Source: Sphingomonas sp. BGYR3
GTDB taxonomy: Bacteria; Pseudomonadota; Alphaproteobacteria; Sphingomonadales; Sphingomonadaceae
Length of the DNA stretch: 64,000 nucleotides
Direction of reading: 5' to 3'
Assembly (NCBI RefSeq): GCF_025153455.1
Contig: NZ_JANZNT010000001.1
Span: 2,242,001 to 2,306,000 of the forward strand
Part shown: positions 56,195 to 64,000 of the stretch, piece by piece
Position numbering within the stretch: position 1 is the first letter of the stretch
Layout of the letters: the number at the start of each line of letters is the position of its first letter
Notes under the pieces: generated by a model
What the model saw: only the letters and a program-made list of their open reading frames with translations
The model's database searches: none
What the model was told of the DNA's origin: nothing
Translations under genes and position numbers: made by a program

Positions 56195-57235
56195 TCAGCT
56201 GCACTTTGCGGCGGCCTTGCCCCGGTCGACGACTGCCTGCTGATCCAACGACAGCTTGCCGGGATAGTCGAGTTCCAGCGCCTTATAGACCTTGCACTGT
56301 TCGGCGGGCGCGGCCTTCAGCTTCTGCAGCGCCTGAGACAGGTAGAACAGGCTGTCGGCGGCGCGCTCGCCATCGGGCAGCTTGATGTAGCTGTCGTAAA
56401 ACGCCTTTGCCGCCTCGGCATTCTTGCCCTCGTCCAGCCAGGCGCGGCCGAGCAGGTTCTGGGCAAAGCTGGCACGGCGGTGCTTCGGATATTTCGCGAC
56501 CACTTCGGCAAGCGGGGCGCGTGCCTCTGGATAGAGCTTGGCCTGCCACAGGCGGAAGCCGTAGACATAGAGGTCCTCGGCCGCATCGCCGCTGGCCGGG
56601 CGTTCGATGGCCGCGAGCTGTTCGGCGCGGGCGCCGCTGGCCGGGGCCGGACGCGTGGCCGGCGCAGTGGCGGCGGGTGCCGGGCCGGAGGGGCGCGACT
56701 GACCCAGCACGCCATTGCCGGCACCGGGGCCGCGCGCGGGCGTTGTCGCCGCGCTGGCGGCAGGCGCGGGGGTGGTGCGGGTGACGGGCGGGAGCGCGGC
56801 TGTGCCGGGGTCGCCGCCCAGCGGCGCACCGGTCGAGGTCGCCGCATCCTCCAGCACCTTGAGGCGGGCATTGGTTGACAGCTTGTAGGCGTTGAACGCC
56901 TCTTCCATCTGGCGCAGCTTGTACTGGGTCTGCTCGACCTGACCGGTCAGGGTCTGAACCTGTCCCTCAAGCGCGTTCACCCGCTGTTCGATGATGGCGA
57001 CGGGGCTGTCCAGCGGGGTGCCGGGCGCGCCCTGTTCGACGACAGGGGCGGTAATCTGTGGCTGAAGCGCGCCGCCGGGGGCGACGGGCAGGCCAAGCTT
57101 GTTCTGAACGGTGCGCATGTCGCGCTCCAGCCGTTCGACGCGGACCTCGACCGTCTGGCCCTGAGCGGTGGTCGTCATCACCAGCATGGAGGTGCCCAGC
57201 ATCGCCAAGCGAACCGCAAAACGCATTCCTGTCAT
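56195..57235 (-). CDS. cpoB: Cell division coordinator CpoB / YbgF-like TPR protein
   Basis: A signal peptide (MLGTSMLVMTTTAQG region) is followed by a coiled coil (VEVRVERLERDMRTVQ, and ALEGQVQTLTGQVEQTQYKL), then a Pro/Ala-rich linker, and C-terminal TPR repeats (DLYVYGFRLWQAKLYPEARA, SFAQNLLGRAWLDEGKNAEA). It acts in the periplasm with Tol-Pal to coordinate outer-membrane constriction and peptidoglycan synthesis. In this genome it is separated from tilS-ftsH by three genes. The tol and pal genes are not in the window. Confidence 0.87.
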   Translation of the reverse strand: MTGMRFAVRLAMLGTSMLVMTTTAQGQTVEVRVERLERDMRTVQNKLGLPVAPGGALQPQITAPVVEQGAPGTPLDSPVAIIEQRVNALEGQVQTLTGQVEQTQYKLRQMEEAFNAYKLSTNARLKVLEDAATSTGAPLGGDPGTAALPPVTRTTPAPAASAATTPARGPGAGNGVLGQSRPSGPAPAATAPATRPAPASGARAEQLAAIERPASGDAAEDLYVYGFRLWQAKLYPEARAPLAEVVAKYPKHRRASFAQNLLGRAWLDEGKNAEAAKAFYDSYIKLPDGERAADSLFYLSQALQKLKAAPAEQCKVYKALELDYPGKLSLDQQAVVDRGKAAAKCS

Positions 57236-57338
57236 CCCCTATCGGTTCCTGTCGCCCCAAAAGGGCGTCGCCATTCCCTGTCCCCGATGGTCTAGGCGGA
57301 GGATCGGCCCGCTGCAATGGCGCAGCGGCGGCATGACG

Positions 57339-58307
57339 TCACTCGCCGCCGGGTACCGGCTCCACGGTTTCGGTCGCGGCGGGTGTCGGCGATGCCGGCG
57401 CGGGGGTGGCGGCAGCCGTGCCAGCGGGCTGGGCCGGGCGGCTGGTCCGGCCGGTCGTGCGCGGCTGGGCGGGCGTGGCGGGGGCAGAAGCCGGGGCGGC
57501 AGCGGGCGTTCCGGCGGCGCGGGCAAGCAGCGCGGCACCGCTGATTTCCACATCCTTGATCGCGCGCTCTGCCGTGCCGAGGGCCGGAACGGGCCGTCCG
57601 CCGACCGTGACGTCGATCAGGTCCGGCCGACCGGTGTTGATCATCGGGCGATTGGCGTTGGCCGGCACCTCGAACCGCTCACCCGCCTGAAAGGTGCGCA
57701 GGACGAGCGTCTGGTTGGCGGCGTCATAGACCCGCAGCCATACCTCGCCCTTTGCCGTCAGGACGACGGGGCCGTCCGTGGCCGGCGGGGCAGCCGCAGG
57801 GGCGGCGGCGGGGATGGGGACGCTCGCGGCGGGCTTGACGCCGAGTTCGTCGGCGACGCTGGTCGTTTCGGCGCTATCGCCGCCGCGCAGCATCGCCCCG
57901 CCATAATACAGGCCCGCCGCGATGATCAGAACGAGGAAACCGATGATCAGGCCGATGGTCATTGCCGGGCTGGGCAGACGGCTTGGTTCCTCGATCTCGC
58001 CCATGCTGATCGTTGGTTCGCGGGCCGGCGCACCGGACAGGGTGCTGCGCAAGGTGCGGGCCAGCCCCACCTCGTCAAGCCCGACCGACCGGGCATAGGC
58101 CTTGACGAAGCCATAGGCGTAGGTGGGGGAAGGCAGGGCAGAGAAATCCGATTGCTCGATCGCCTCCAGATGCCTCTGCGGAATGCGGGTGCGGGCGGCG
58201 ATTTCGGCAAGATCGAGGCCCGCGGCCTCCCGCGCGGTGCGCAACCGATCGCCAACGGTGGCCGGTTCGGCCTTATTCTGTGGGGTGCCGGCTGGGGTTT
58301 CGGCCAT
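57339..58307 (-). CDS. RodZ-like helix-turn-helix membrane protein, 322 aa
   Basis: An N-terminal HTH_25 domain (VGDRLRTAREAAGLDLAEIA, TRIPQRHLEAIEQSDFSALP) is followed by a linker and one membrane helix (about residues 126-148, MTIGLIIGFLVLIIAAGLYY). The periplasmic DUF4115-type domain (GEVWLRVYDAANQTLVLRTF, VTVGGRPVPALGTAERAIKD) follows, and the Ala/Pro/Thr-rich tail is low-complexity. This layout matches RodZ, which links MreB to the cell wall machinery. It lies between ptsP and cpoB on the same strand. Confidence 0.85.
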   Translation of the reverse strand: MAETPAGTPQNKAEPATVGDRLRTAREAAGLDLAEIAARTRIPQRHLEAIEQSDFSALPSPTYAYGFVKAYARSVGLDEVGLARTLRSTLSGAPAREPTISMGEIEEPSRLPSPAMTIGLIIGFLVLIIAAGLYYGGAMLRGGDSAETTSVADELGVKPAASVPIPAAAPAAAPPATDGPVVLTAKGEVWLRVYDAANQTLVLRTFQAGERFEVPANANRPMINTGRPDLIDVTVGGRPVPALGTAERAIKDVEISGAALLARAAGTPAAAPASAPATPAQPRTTGRTSRPAQPAGTAAATPAPASPTPAATETVEPVPGGE

Positions 58308-58423
58308 GTCCTGCTTCTCTCTTTCGCGCCGGTCGTGCGTCCCGTTTACTGCCGCCGCTTAGCGTTGGGTTTTGGCGACCATGACCGTGCTGTCAACGCC
58401 GGTTCAGGCAAATACAAGCCCGG

Positions 58424-60700
58424 TCACGCCAGTTCGACGCCATTTTCGCGCGCCCAGTCGAGCAACGGCTCGCGCAAGGACCGCGGCGGGTTGACCAGCA
58501 GCGTTTCGAGATGCGCAGCCAGCGCCGTCCGATCGAGCGAACGGACCATCGCCTTGATCGGCCCGACCGCGGCGGGCGTGATGGATAGCCGGTCGATGCC
58601 TAGGCCGATCAGCATCATCGCCTCAAGCGTGCGGCCGCCCATTTCGCCGCACACGGCCAGCGGCTTGCCAGTGCCGTGCAGCGTTCGCTGTACCCGGCGC
58701 AGGAAGCGGGCGATGGCGGGGCTCATCCAGTCATAGCGCACGGCCAGTTTCGGGTGCGCGCGATCGGCGGCGAACAGGAATTGCGTCAGGTCGTTGGTGC
58801 CGATCGACAGGAAGTCGAGCCGGGGCATCAGCATGTCGAGCACGTCGGCCAGCGCCGGCACCTCCAGCATCGCGCCGTAGCGGATGTCGACGGGCAGTTT
58901 CTTGCCGCGCGCGGCCAGCCATTCGCGCTGCGCCTCGAACAGGGTGCGCGCCTCTTCAAACTCCCAGGGTTCGGAAACCATCGGGAACATGACGTTCAGC
59001 TGACGCCCGGCCGCCGCCTCCAGGAGGGCGCGGGCCTGCGCCTTCATCAGCCCTTCGCGCTCCAGCGCAAGCCGCAGCGCGCGCCAGCCCATGGCGGGGT
59101 TTTCCTCATCCCCCTCCTCGTCATGGTTGAGATAAGGCAGCGCCTTGTCCCCGCCGATATCGACGGTGCGGAACACGACCGGACGGTCGCCCGCCGCATC
59201 GAGCACATCGCGGTAGAGCCGCTGTTGCCGTTCGCGCTGGGGCAGGGTGGCGGACACGAGAAACTGGAACTCGGTACGGAACAGGCCGATGCCGTCCGCA
59301 CCGGTCAGGTCGAGCGCGGCGATGTCGTCGCGCAGGCCGGCATTGATGTTGACATGGATGCGCGTGCCGCAGCGGGTGACGGGTTCGACATGGCGAAGCG
59401 CGGCAAAGACGGCGCGCCGCTGCTGCGTCTGGGCAAGGCGTGTGTCGAACGCCTCGTCCATCGCCGCCGATGGCCGGATGATCACCTGTTCCGTCGCGGT
59501 GTCGAGGAGCAGCCGGTCGCCCTCCGCGATCAGGCGGCGCACGTCGCGCACGCGGCCCAGCATGGGCACGCCCATCGCGCGGGCGACGATGGTGACGTGC
59601 GCGGTCAGCGATCCTTCCTCAAGGATCACGCCCTTCAGCCGCCGCCGGTCATATTCGAGCAGTTCGGCCGGACCCAGATTGCGCGCGATCAGGATGGAAT
59701 CGTGCCGGAGGCCAAGCTGCGCCGCCGTGCCAAGCTGACCCGACACGATGCGGATGAGGCGGTTGGACAAGTCCTCAAGATCGTGCATCCGGTCGCGCAG
59801 CAGGGGATCGTCGATCTGGCGCATCCGCTGGCGCGTGCGCTGTTGCACCCGTTCGATCGCGGCCTCTGCGGTCAGGCCGCTTTCGATCGCCTCGTTGATC
59901 CGGCGGGACCACCCCTCGTCATAGGCGAACATCTTGTACGTCTCGAGCACCTCCTGATGCTCGCCATCGACGCCGAATTCGGCCTGGCTGGCCATGCGGT
60001 CGATCTGTTCGCGCATCTTGTCGAACGCGGCATAGACGCGGTGACGCTCCGCCTCGGTATCCTCTGCCACGGTATGTTCGATGACGATGCGCGGCTGATG
60101 GAACACGGCAACGCCCGCCGCCATCCCCTCGACCAGCTTGAAGCCCGGCACCCGGTCCACCGCGGTCGATTGCGGGCGGCTGGTATCGCTGCTGGCATTG
60201 TCGATCAGCCCGGCATTGGCGATGAGTTCGGACAAGACCATGCCGACGGTCTGCAGCGCCTCGATCTCCACATCATCATAGCGGCGGCTTTCGACATGCT
60301 GCACGGCCAGCACGCCGACCGCGCGTTCGCGGCGGATGATCGGCACGCCGGCAAAGCTGTGGAATTTTTCCTCGCCCGTTTCGGGGCGATAGGCGAAATC
60401 GGGATGGATCGCCGCCTCATCCAGGTTCAGCGTTTCGACGTTGCGCGCGATGCTGCCGACCAGCCCCTCGCCCAGCGCGAGTTTGGTCACGTGCACCGCC
60501 TCCTGCGCCAGACCGCGGGTGGCGAAGAGTTCCAGCACCCCTTCGCGCAGCAGATAGATGGAGCAAACCTCGCTATCCAGCGCCTCTCCAATGATGCCGA
60601 CCACCGAATTGAGCTTGGCCTGAGCCGCGCTGCGCGAGGCCATGACATCGTGCAGGCGGGTCAGGATTTCGCGGGCGGAGGCGACGGCGGAAAGCGGCAT
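58424..60700 (-). CDS. ptsP: PEP-protein phosphotransferase PtsP (nitrogen PTS Enzyme I), 758 aa
   Basis: This is an Enzyme I of the nitrogen PTS, phosphorylating NPr from PEP. A GAF domain (about 20-165, with VCSIYLLREGVLELFATRG) precedes the Enzyme I core. The phospho-His is in EGSLTAHVTIVARAMGVPML (near residue 355). The PEP-binding TIM barrel includes VFRTVDIGGDKALPYLNHD, NDLTQFLFAADR and PLAVCGEMGGRTLEAMML. The GAF domain suggests nitrogen-linked or redox control, as in PtsP of other proteobacteria. A short intergenic region separates it from the XRE gene. Confidence 0.95.
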   Translation of the reverse strand: MPLSAVASAREILTRLHDVMASRSAAQAKLNSVVGIIGEALDSEVCSIYLLREGVLELFATRGLAQEAVHVTKLALGEGLVGSIARNVETLNLDEAAIHPDFAYRPETGEEKFHSFAGVPIIRRERAVGVLAVQHVESRRYDDVEIEALQTVGMVLSELIANAGLIDNASSDTSRPQSTAVDRVPGFKLVEGMAAGVAVFHQPRIVIEHTVAEDTEAERHRVYAAFDKMREQIDRMASQAEFGVDGEHQEVLETYKMFAYDEGWSRRINEAIESGLTAEAAIERVQQRTRQRMRQIDDPLLRDRMHDLEDLSNRLIRIVSGQLGTAAQLGLRHDSILIARNLGPAELLEYDRRRLKGVILEEGSLTAHVTIVARAMGVPMLGRVRDVRRLIAEGDRLLLDTATEQVIIRPSAAMDEAFDTRLAQTQQRRAVFAALRHVEPVTRCGTRIHVNINAGLRDDIAALDLTGADGIGLFRTEFQFLVSATLPQRERQQRLYRDVLDAAGDRPVVFRTVDIGGDKALPYLNHDEEGDEENPAMGWRALRLALEREGLMKAQARALLEAAAGRQLNVMFPMVSEPWEFEEARTLFEAQREWLAARGKKLPVDIRYGAMLEVPALADVLDMLMPRLDFLSIGTNDLTQFLFAADRAHPKLAVRYDWMSPAIARFLRRVQRTLHGTGKPLAVCGEMGGRTLEAMMLIGLGIDRLSITPAAVGPIKAMVRSLDRTALAAHLETLLVNPPRSLREPLLDWARENGVELA

Positions 60701-60810
60701 GGCGGGATGCTAGCAGATGCGCGGGCGCGGGGCCAATGGCGGTGTCGGATCGGATGTTGCGAAACCGGCCGCCCCGCCCCAGCCCCTGCCCTGAAGGGAG
60801 GACCTGATGC

Positions 60811-61392
60811 TTAAAGTGCCCGGACCAGCCGTTTGGCGCAGGCGATCCAGGGGGGATCGGTGACCACCTGTTGCCGGCCGGCGGCGCCGTGCGGGAGGAG
60901 TTGCAGCTTGCCCGGCTGATCGGCGCGTGCGCCCTCTCGCCCGATCAGGCGGGCGAAGATGAAGCGGCCGGCGGGGCGGGGGACAAGCACGTCGCGGTTG
61001 AGCGCGCGCCCGAACTGATCCGGGTCGAGCCTGTCGCACCAGATTTCGTCGCCAGCCCGGTAATCGCCGACGCCCACCGCGACGGTGACGGCGACCATGC
61101 CGGGTGCGCCATGCGGCGGTACGACCGATGCGGGGCGGCGCGGTGCACTGGCCCCGCCCGCCTCTAGCACCGCCACGACGGGCATGTCGGCGCGCGCGGG
61201 CAGGTGGACCAGATCGGCGGCATCCACCTCCAACGCGGCGGCGATGCGGTTGAGCCAGTTGACCGAAACGGTGCGGGTGCCGGTTTCCAGACGCCCGATG
61301 GTCTGGGCCGTGGTCGGCGGGTTGCAGCGTCGGGCGACATCTTCAAGGGTCAGCCCCTTTGCCCGGCGAACCTCCCGGATAGCGGTAATCAT
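60811..61392 (-). CDS. XRE-family transcriptional regulator with S24-like C-terminus, 193 aa
   Basis: The N-terminal helix-turn-helix (residues 5-65) includes IREVRRAKGLTLEDVARRC and AQTIGRLETGTRTVSVNWLN. The C-terminal part (70-193) has beta strands such as MVAVTVAVGVGDYRAGDEIWC and DVLVPRPAGRFIFARLIGRE. It resembles the S24-like fold of CI/LexA-type repressors, but no clear catalytic Ser-Lys pair is visible. It lies divergently from the DUF6456-type gene with about 100 bases between. Confidence 0.82.
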   Translation of the reverse strand: MITAIREVRRAKGLTLEDVARRCNPPTTAQTIGRLETGTRTVSVNWLNRIAAALEVDAADLVHLPARADMPVVAVLEAGGASAPRRPASVVPPHGAPGMVAVTVAVGVGDYRAGDEIWCDRLDPDQFGRALNRDVLVPRPAGRFIFARLIGREGARADQPGKLQLLPHGAAGRQQVVTDPPWIACAKRLVRAL

Positions 61393-61492
61393 GCGTGTTT
61401 CGCCCCCTCAAGCGAACCAATGCGGTTTGGCGACTGTCCTACAGCCCCGTCGTCATGGCAAGCCGATTCGGGCAGCAGCAACGGAGGCCGGG

Positions 61493-61972
61493 ATGAGCCG
61501 AATGATCGTGGAACGCAGTTTTTCCGATGACCGCATCGGATCCGCCCCGCCGCAGCGCGGGCAGCGCGGGGTGCAGGTGAACCTGGGCGAATCGGCGCTG
61601 TCGTGGCTGTTTGCGCGTGGGCACCTGAACCCCCGGCAGAACGAGGCGGGCGAGCGGCTGCGCTCTGATTACGAGCGGGCCGCGCTGGCCCCCGGCGTGA
61701 CGATGCGCTGGACCGCCGCACCGGCATCCGGTGGCCGGCGGGGGCCGCCACGGGGGGTGGATGCGAGCATGGCGCAGATCGACGCCAAGCGCCGGTTCGA
61801 TGCGGCGATGGCGGCGACGGGGCCGGGCCTGTCCGACATCCTGTGGCGCGTGGTGTGCGCCGACGAGCGGCTGGCGGGCGCGGAACAGGCGATGGGATGG
61901 CCGGCGCGGTCAGGCAAGCTGGTGCTGGGCATCGCGCTCGACCGGCTGGCGGATCACTACCGGCTGGGGTGA
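61493..61972 (+). CDS. DUF6456-type conserved hypothetical protein, 159 aa
   Basis: The family features are RGVQVNLGESALSWLFARGH near residue 25, then ERLRSDYERAALAPGVTMRW, an RFDAAMAATGPGLSDILWRV stretch and the C-terminal SGKLVLGIALDRLADHYRL. These are typical of a conserved alphaproteobacterial protein often encoded beside small HTH regulators. The start is MSRMIVERSF with GGAGG five bases before it; the long upstream open frame is antisense to the XRE gene. It is a possible DNA-binding protein; the function is not established. Confidence 0.85.
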   Translation: MSRMIVERSFSDDRIGSAPPQRGQRGVQVNLGESALSWLFARGHLNPRQNEAGERLRSDYERAALAPGVTMRWTAAPASGGRRGPPRGVDASMAQIDAKRRFDAAMAATGPGLSDILWRVVCADERLAGAEQAMGWPARSGKLVLGIALDRLADHYRLG

Positions 61973-61976
61973 GCGG

Positions 61977-62612
61977 TCAGCGGGCGGCGACCGTTGCCGC
62001 CGCCGTGCATTGATCGGAGGGTTTGTCGCCATGGCCGATCTGGCTGACCAGCAGGAAACCGCCGATGACCAGCACGACAAAGGCGATCGAGAGCAGGCCC
62101 AGATATTTTTCGATAAACTGCTTTGCCCAGGCGCCGAACAGCCGGAACAGCACGCCGACCAGCACGAACTGAAACCCGCGCGACAGCACGCTGGCCCACA
62201 GGAACGTGAACAGGTTCATCTGAATGAAGCCGGCGGTGATCGTGACCAGTTTGAACGGGATTGGCGTCGCGCCCTTGATGATGATCAGCTGTGCCCCGTA
62301 TTCGCGCAGGTAACAGGCGGCGACCGGAAACTTGTCGGCCAGGCCGAGCGCGGCCAGCAGCTGATCGCCAAAGGCGTCATAGGCGAAATAGCCGATGCCA
62401 TAGCCGAGCAGCCCGCCCAGCACCGAGGCGATGGTGCACACGACACCGAAGCGGACGGCGCGTTTCGGATCGGCAAGGCACATCAGCCCGAGCAGCGGAT
62501 GCGGCGGGATGGGGAAAAAGCTCGATTCAATGAACGAGAACAGGAACAGCCAGCGTTCGGCGTGCGGGTGCGCGGCCTTGGCCAGCATCCAGTTGTAAAG
62601 CGAGCGGAGCAT
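61977..62612 (-). CDS. YqaA/DedA-family membrane protein, 211 aa
   Basis: This is a VTT-domain (SNARE-associated Golgi-type) membrane protein. Hydrophobic helices are at about 20-42 (WLFLFSFIESSFFPIPPHPL), 55-75 (FGVVCTIASVLGGLLGYGIG), 112-140 and 175-195 (LSIAFVVLVIGGFLLV). The FIESSFFPIPPHPLL and KGATPIPFKLVTITAGF stretches are family hallmarks. A role in lipid or membrane homeostasis is the family's usual assignment. The start MLRSLYNWMLAKAAHP is used; the frame extends 25 residues upstream. Confidence 0.88.
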   Translation of the reverse strand: MLRSLYNWMLAKAAHPHAERWLFLFSFIESSFFPIPPHPLLGLMCLADPKRAVRFGVVCTIASVLGGLLGYGIGYFAYDAFGDQLLAALGLADKFPVAACYLREYGAQLIIIKGATPIPFKLVTITAGFIQMNLFTFLWASVLSRGFQFVLVGVLFRLFGAWAKQFIEKYLGLLSIAFVVLVIGGFLLVSQIGHGDKPSDQCTAAATVAAR

Positions 62613-62713
62613 CGCGGCGGGTGTTAGCGGGCAGGAGCGCCGGGCGGAAGCGGCCATGCCCGCCGAGCGCAAAAATAGTTGCGGCACCCGCGGTGCGCGC
62701 GCATGGGGCGGCC

Positions 62714-63667
62714 ATGCGGATCGCGTTCATCAAATGCCAGGGATCGGGCAACGACTTCCCGCTGGTCGACGGGCGGGCACTGGCGCTGGACGATGGCGAA
62801 TGGGCCGCCATCGCGCGGGCGCTGGCCGACCGGGCCGGGCCGGTGGGGGGCGACGGGTTGCTGATCCTGACCGGCCCTGCGGGCGGGCAGCCGTTCGGGA
62901 TGCGGATGCTGAACCCCGATGGCAGCGAGGCGGAGACATGCCTGAACGGCCTGCGCTGTACGGCGCGGCTGGGGTTCGAGGTGACGGGGCTGACCGCCGC
63001 CGAGGTGCGGCTGAAGACCAGCGTGGCGGGCGCGGCGAGCGAGCCGGACATGGCGGCGGGCGTGGCGACGGTGCGGACCGAGGCGGTGCCGGCGGGCGTT
63101 GGCGCGGCGGCCATCGGGCTGAAGGTCGCGATGGACGGGCCGGTCGATCAGCCGGTGCCGGGCGTGCCGAGCGCGCGCGCCTTTACCGCCGTGGCGATGC
63201 CCAACCCGCATCTGGTCGCGTTCGTCGATGCGATCGACGGGGACGAGCTGATCGCGCTGGGCGATTGGGCAGAGGCGGCGCCCGACATCCTGCCGGCCCG
63301 CTGCAACGTCAGTTTCGTGCGGGTCGATGGCGCTGACGCGATCTATGTGCGCACCTATGAGCGGGGCGTCGGCCTGACCGACAGTTGCGGCAGCGCGATG
63401 GCGGCGTCGGTGCTGGCCGCGGTGCTGACCGGCAGGGTCGCGGCGGGCGCGTGGATCCGGGTCGCTAATCGCGGCGGGTTCGTCCGCGCGATGACGGACC
63501 GGGCGGCGGCGGATGCGACCATCACCATCGCGGGCAATGCGACGTTCGAATGGGAGGGCGTGGCCGAAATCGACCTGACCACCGCGCGGGTGACGGCGAT
63601 GACGCGCACCGCCGAACGGCCGCAGGAGGCCGATGCCTGGGACGCCGTGCTGGCCGGTCTGGACTGA
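62714..63667 (+). CDS. dapF: Divergent diaminopimelate epimerase (DapF) paralogue, 317 aa
   Basis: DapF interconverts LL- and meso-diaminopimelate for lysine and peptidoglycan. It has the start MRIAFIKCQGSGNDFPLVD, DGSEAETCLNGLRCTARLG and ERGVGLTDSCGSAMAASVL. The two catalytic Cys are retained (the first Cys of TCLNGLRC and the one of DSCGSA). However, the family's CGNG is CLNG here, and the second active-site loop lacks the final Gly. The length is slightly long. A canonical dapF may be elsewhere, so this may be a paralogue with another epimerase role. It is followed by a permease gene. Confidence 0.75.
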   Translation: MRIAFIKCQGSGNDFPLVDGRALALDDGEWAAIARALADRAGPVGGDGLLILTGPAGGQPFGMRMLNPDGSEAETCLNGLRCTARLGFEVTGLTAAEVRLKTSVAGAASEPDMAAGVATVRTEAVPAGVGAAAIGLKVAMDGPVDQPVPGVPSARAFTAVAMPNPHLVAFVDAIDGDELIALGDWAEAAPDILPARCNVSFVRVDGADAIYVRTYERGVGLTDSCGSAMAASVLAAVLTGRVAAGAWIRVANRGGFVRAMTDRAAADATITIAGNATFEWEGVAEIDLTTARVTAMTRTAERPQEADAWDAVLAGLD

Positions 63668-63673
63668 CCGGCG

Positions 63674-64000
63674 GTGCCACCCGCGACCCTTGCCCTGATG
63701 CTGGTGATCAACCTGTTTTGGGCGGGGAATATCATCATTTCGAAGTTCATCGTGGCGACGCTGGGCGTGCCGCCATTCTGGGCGGCGGGGATCCGGGGGT
63801 TCATCATTGCCGCGGCGCTGTCGCCATGGCTGTTCCCGCTGCCCCGGCCGTTCGGGCGGGTGATCCTGATCGCGCTGTCGATGAGCGGAGGGAGTTTCGG
63901 CCTGTCGATGGTGGGGCTGATGACCGCAGCGCCGTCGGCGGTCGCCATCGTCAGCCTGCTGGCCGCGCCGCTGACCGTGCTGTTGGCGATCGTGATGCTG
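63674..64000 (+). CDS. EamA/DMT-family transporter, N-terminal part (runs off window)
   Basis: A GTG start, 4 bases after the dapF paralogue's stop, opens a frame of 109 codons that is still open at the window end. The product has hydrophobic helices typical of the drug/metabolite transporter fold: TLALMLVINLFWAGNIIISK, VPPFWAAGIRGFIIAAALSP and VAIVSLLAAPLTVLLAIVML. The NLFWAGNIIISKF stretch is an EamA signature. It is an inner-membrane exporter of small metabolites. Its tight linkage may mean it moves a product or substrate of the epimerase; this is inference. Confidence 0.8.
   Translation, partial: MPPATLALMLVINLFWAGNIIISKFIVATLGVPPFWAAGIRGFIIAAALSPWLFPLPRPFGRVILIALSMSGGSFGLSMVGLMTAAPSAVAIVSLLAAPLTVLLAIVML

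Overview
The window looks like a high-GC alphaproteobacterial chromosome, most likely a sphingomonad (Sphingomonas-type Sphingomonadaceae). The basis is the lpdA-sucB-sucA-sucD-mdh TCA block, the cpoB and tilS-ftsH pair from the Tol-Pal neighbourhood, a DUF6456-type protein, a BciA-type vinyl reductase, and overall codon use. No ribosomal RNA gene or CRISPR array is visible, so the assignment rests on gene content and order only.

Region 1 (1-11196) is the right-hand part of an integrated mobile element with lower GC than the rest. It ends in a tyrosine integrase and the 3' half of a tRNA-Gly(GCC) gene, which is the attachment scar. The other end, with the rebuilt tRNA, lies before base 1. Inside are: the C-terminal half of a type ISP restriction-modification enzyme interrupted by six AGCAC units (a likely phase-variable tract); a 59-residue lipoprotein coupled to it; two small winged-helix-like proteins; a serine-type tRNA body with an isoleucine (GAU) anticodon; a frameshifted IS1595-family transposase; several small cargo genes; an XRE regulator; an AlpA-like HTH protein; and a 487-residue protein carrying three motifs resembling motifs A, B and C of family A / T7-type polymerases. 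Integrase, AlpA and a putative polymerase together resemble the replication-integration core of a phage satellite or small integrative element.

Region 2 (11231-40702) is chromosome. A tightly packed redox cassette (BciA-like reductase, SDR, zinc alcohol dehydrogenase, SRPBCC protein) is followed by lpdA-sucB-sucA-sucD-mdh on the minus strand, then an NHL-propeller protein, zapE, and sdh genes. sdhB is separated from sdhCDA by a ClpP-like protease, a C13-type peptidase and an LLM flavin oxidoreductase. Next come two tandem soluble chemoreceptors with almost identical signalling halves, an SDR, prmA, phenylalanine hydroxylase, a TIGR02117 protein with an alpha/beta hydrolase, and a lipoprotein with a glycerophosphodiesterase.

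Region 3 (40770-64000) holds an xdhC/MobA-like pair, a MacAB-TolC-like export operon, acetyl-CoA synthetase, a degenerate nuclease-like protein, ftsH and tilS, a divergent HxlR regulator/NmrA-type reductase pair, a type II NADH dehydrogenase, cpoB, a RodZ-like protein, ptsP, a second XRE regulator, a DUF6456-type protein, a YqaA-type membrane protein, a divergent dapF paralogue, and the start of an EamA transporter that runs off the window.

The main leads are the polymerase-like protein, the AGCAC tract in the restriction gene, and the chimeric tRNA, all in the mobile element. All functional assignments are by recognition of motifs and family resemblance; no database search was run.
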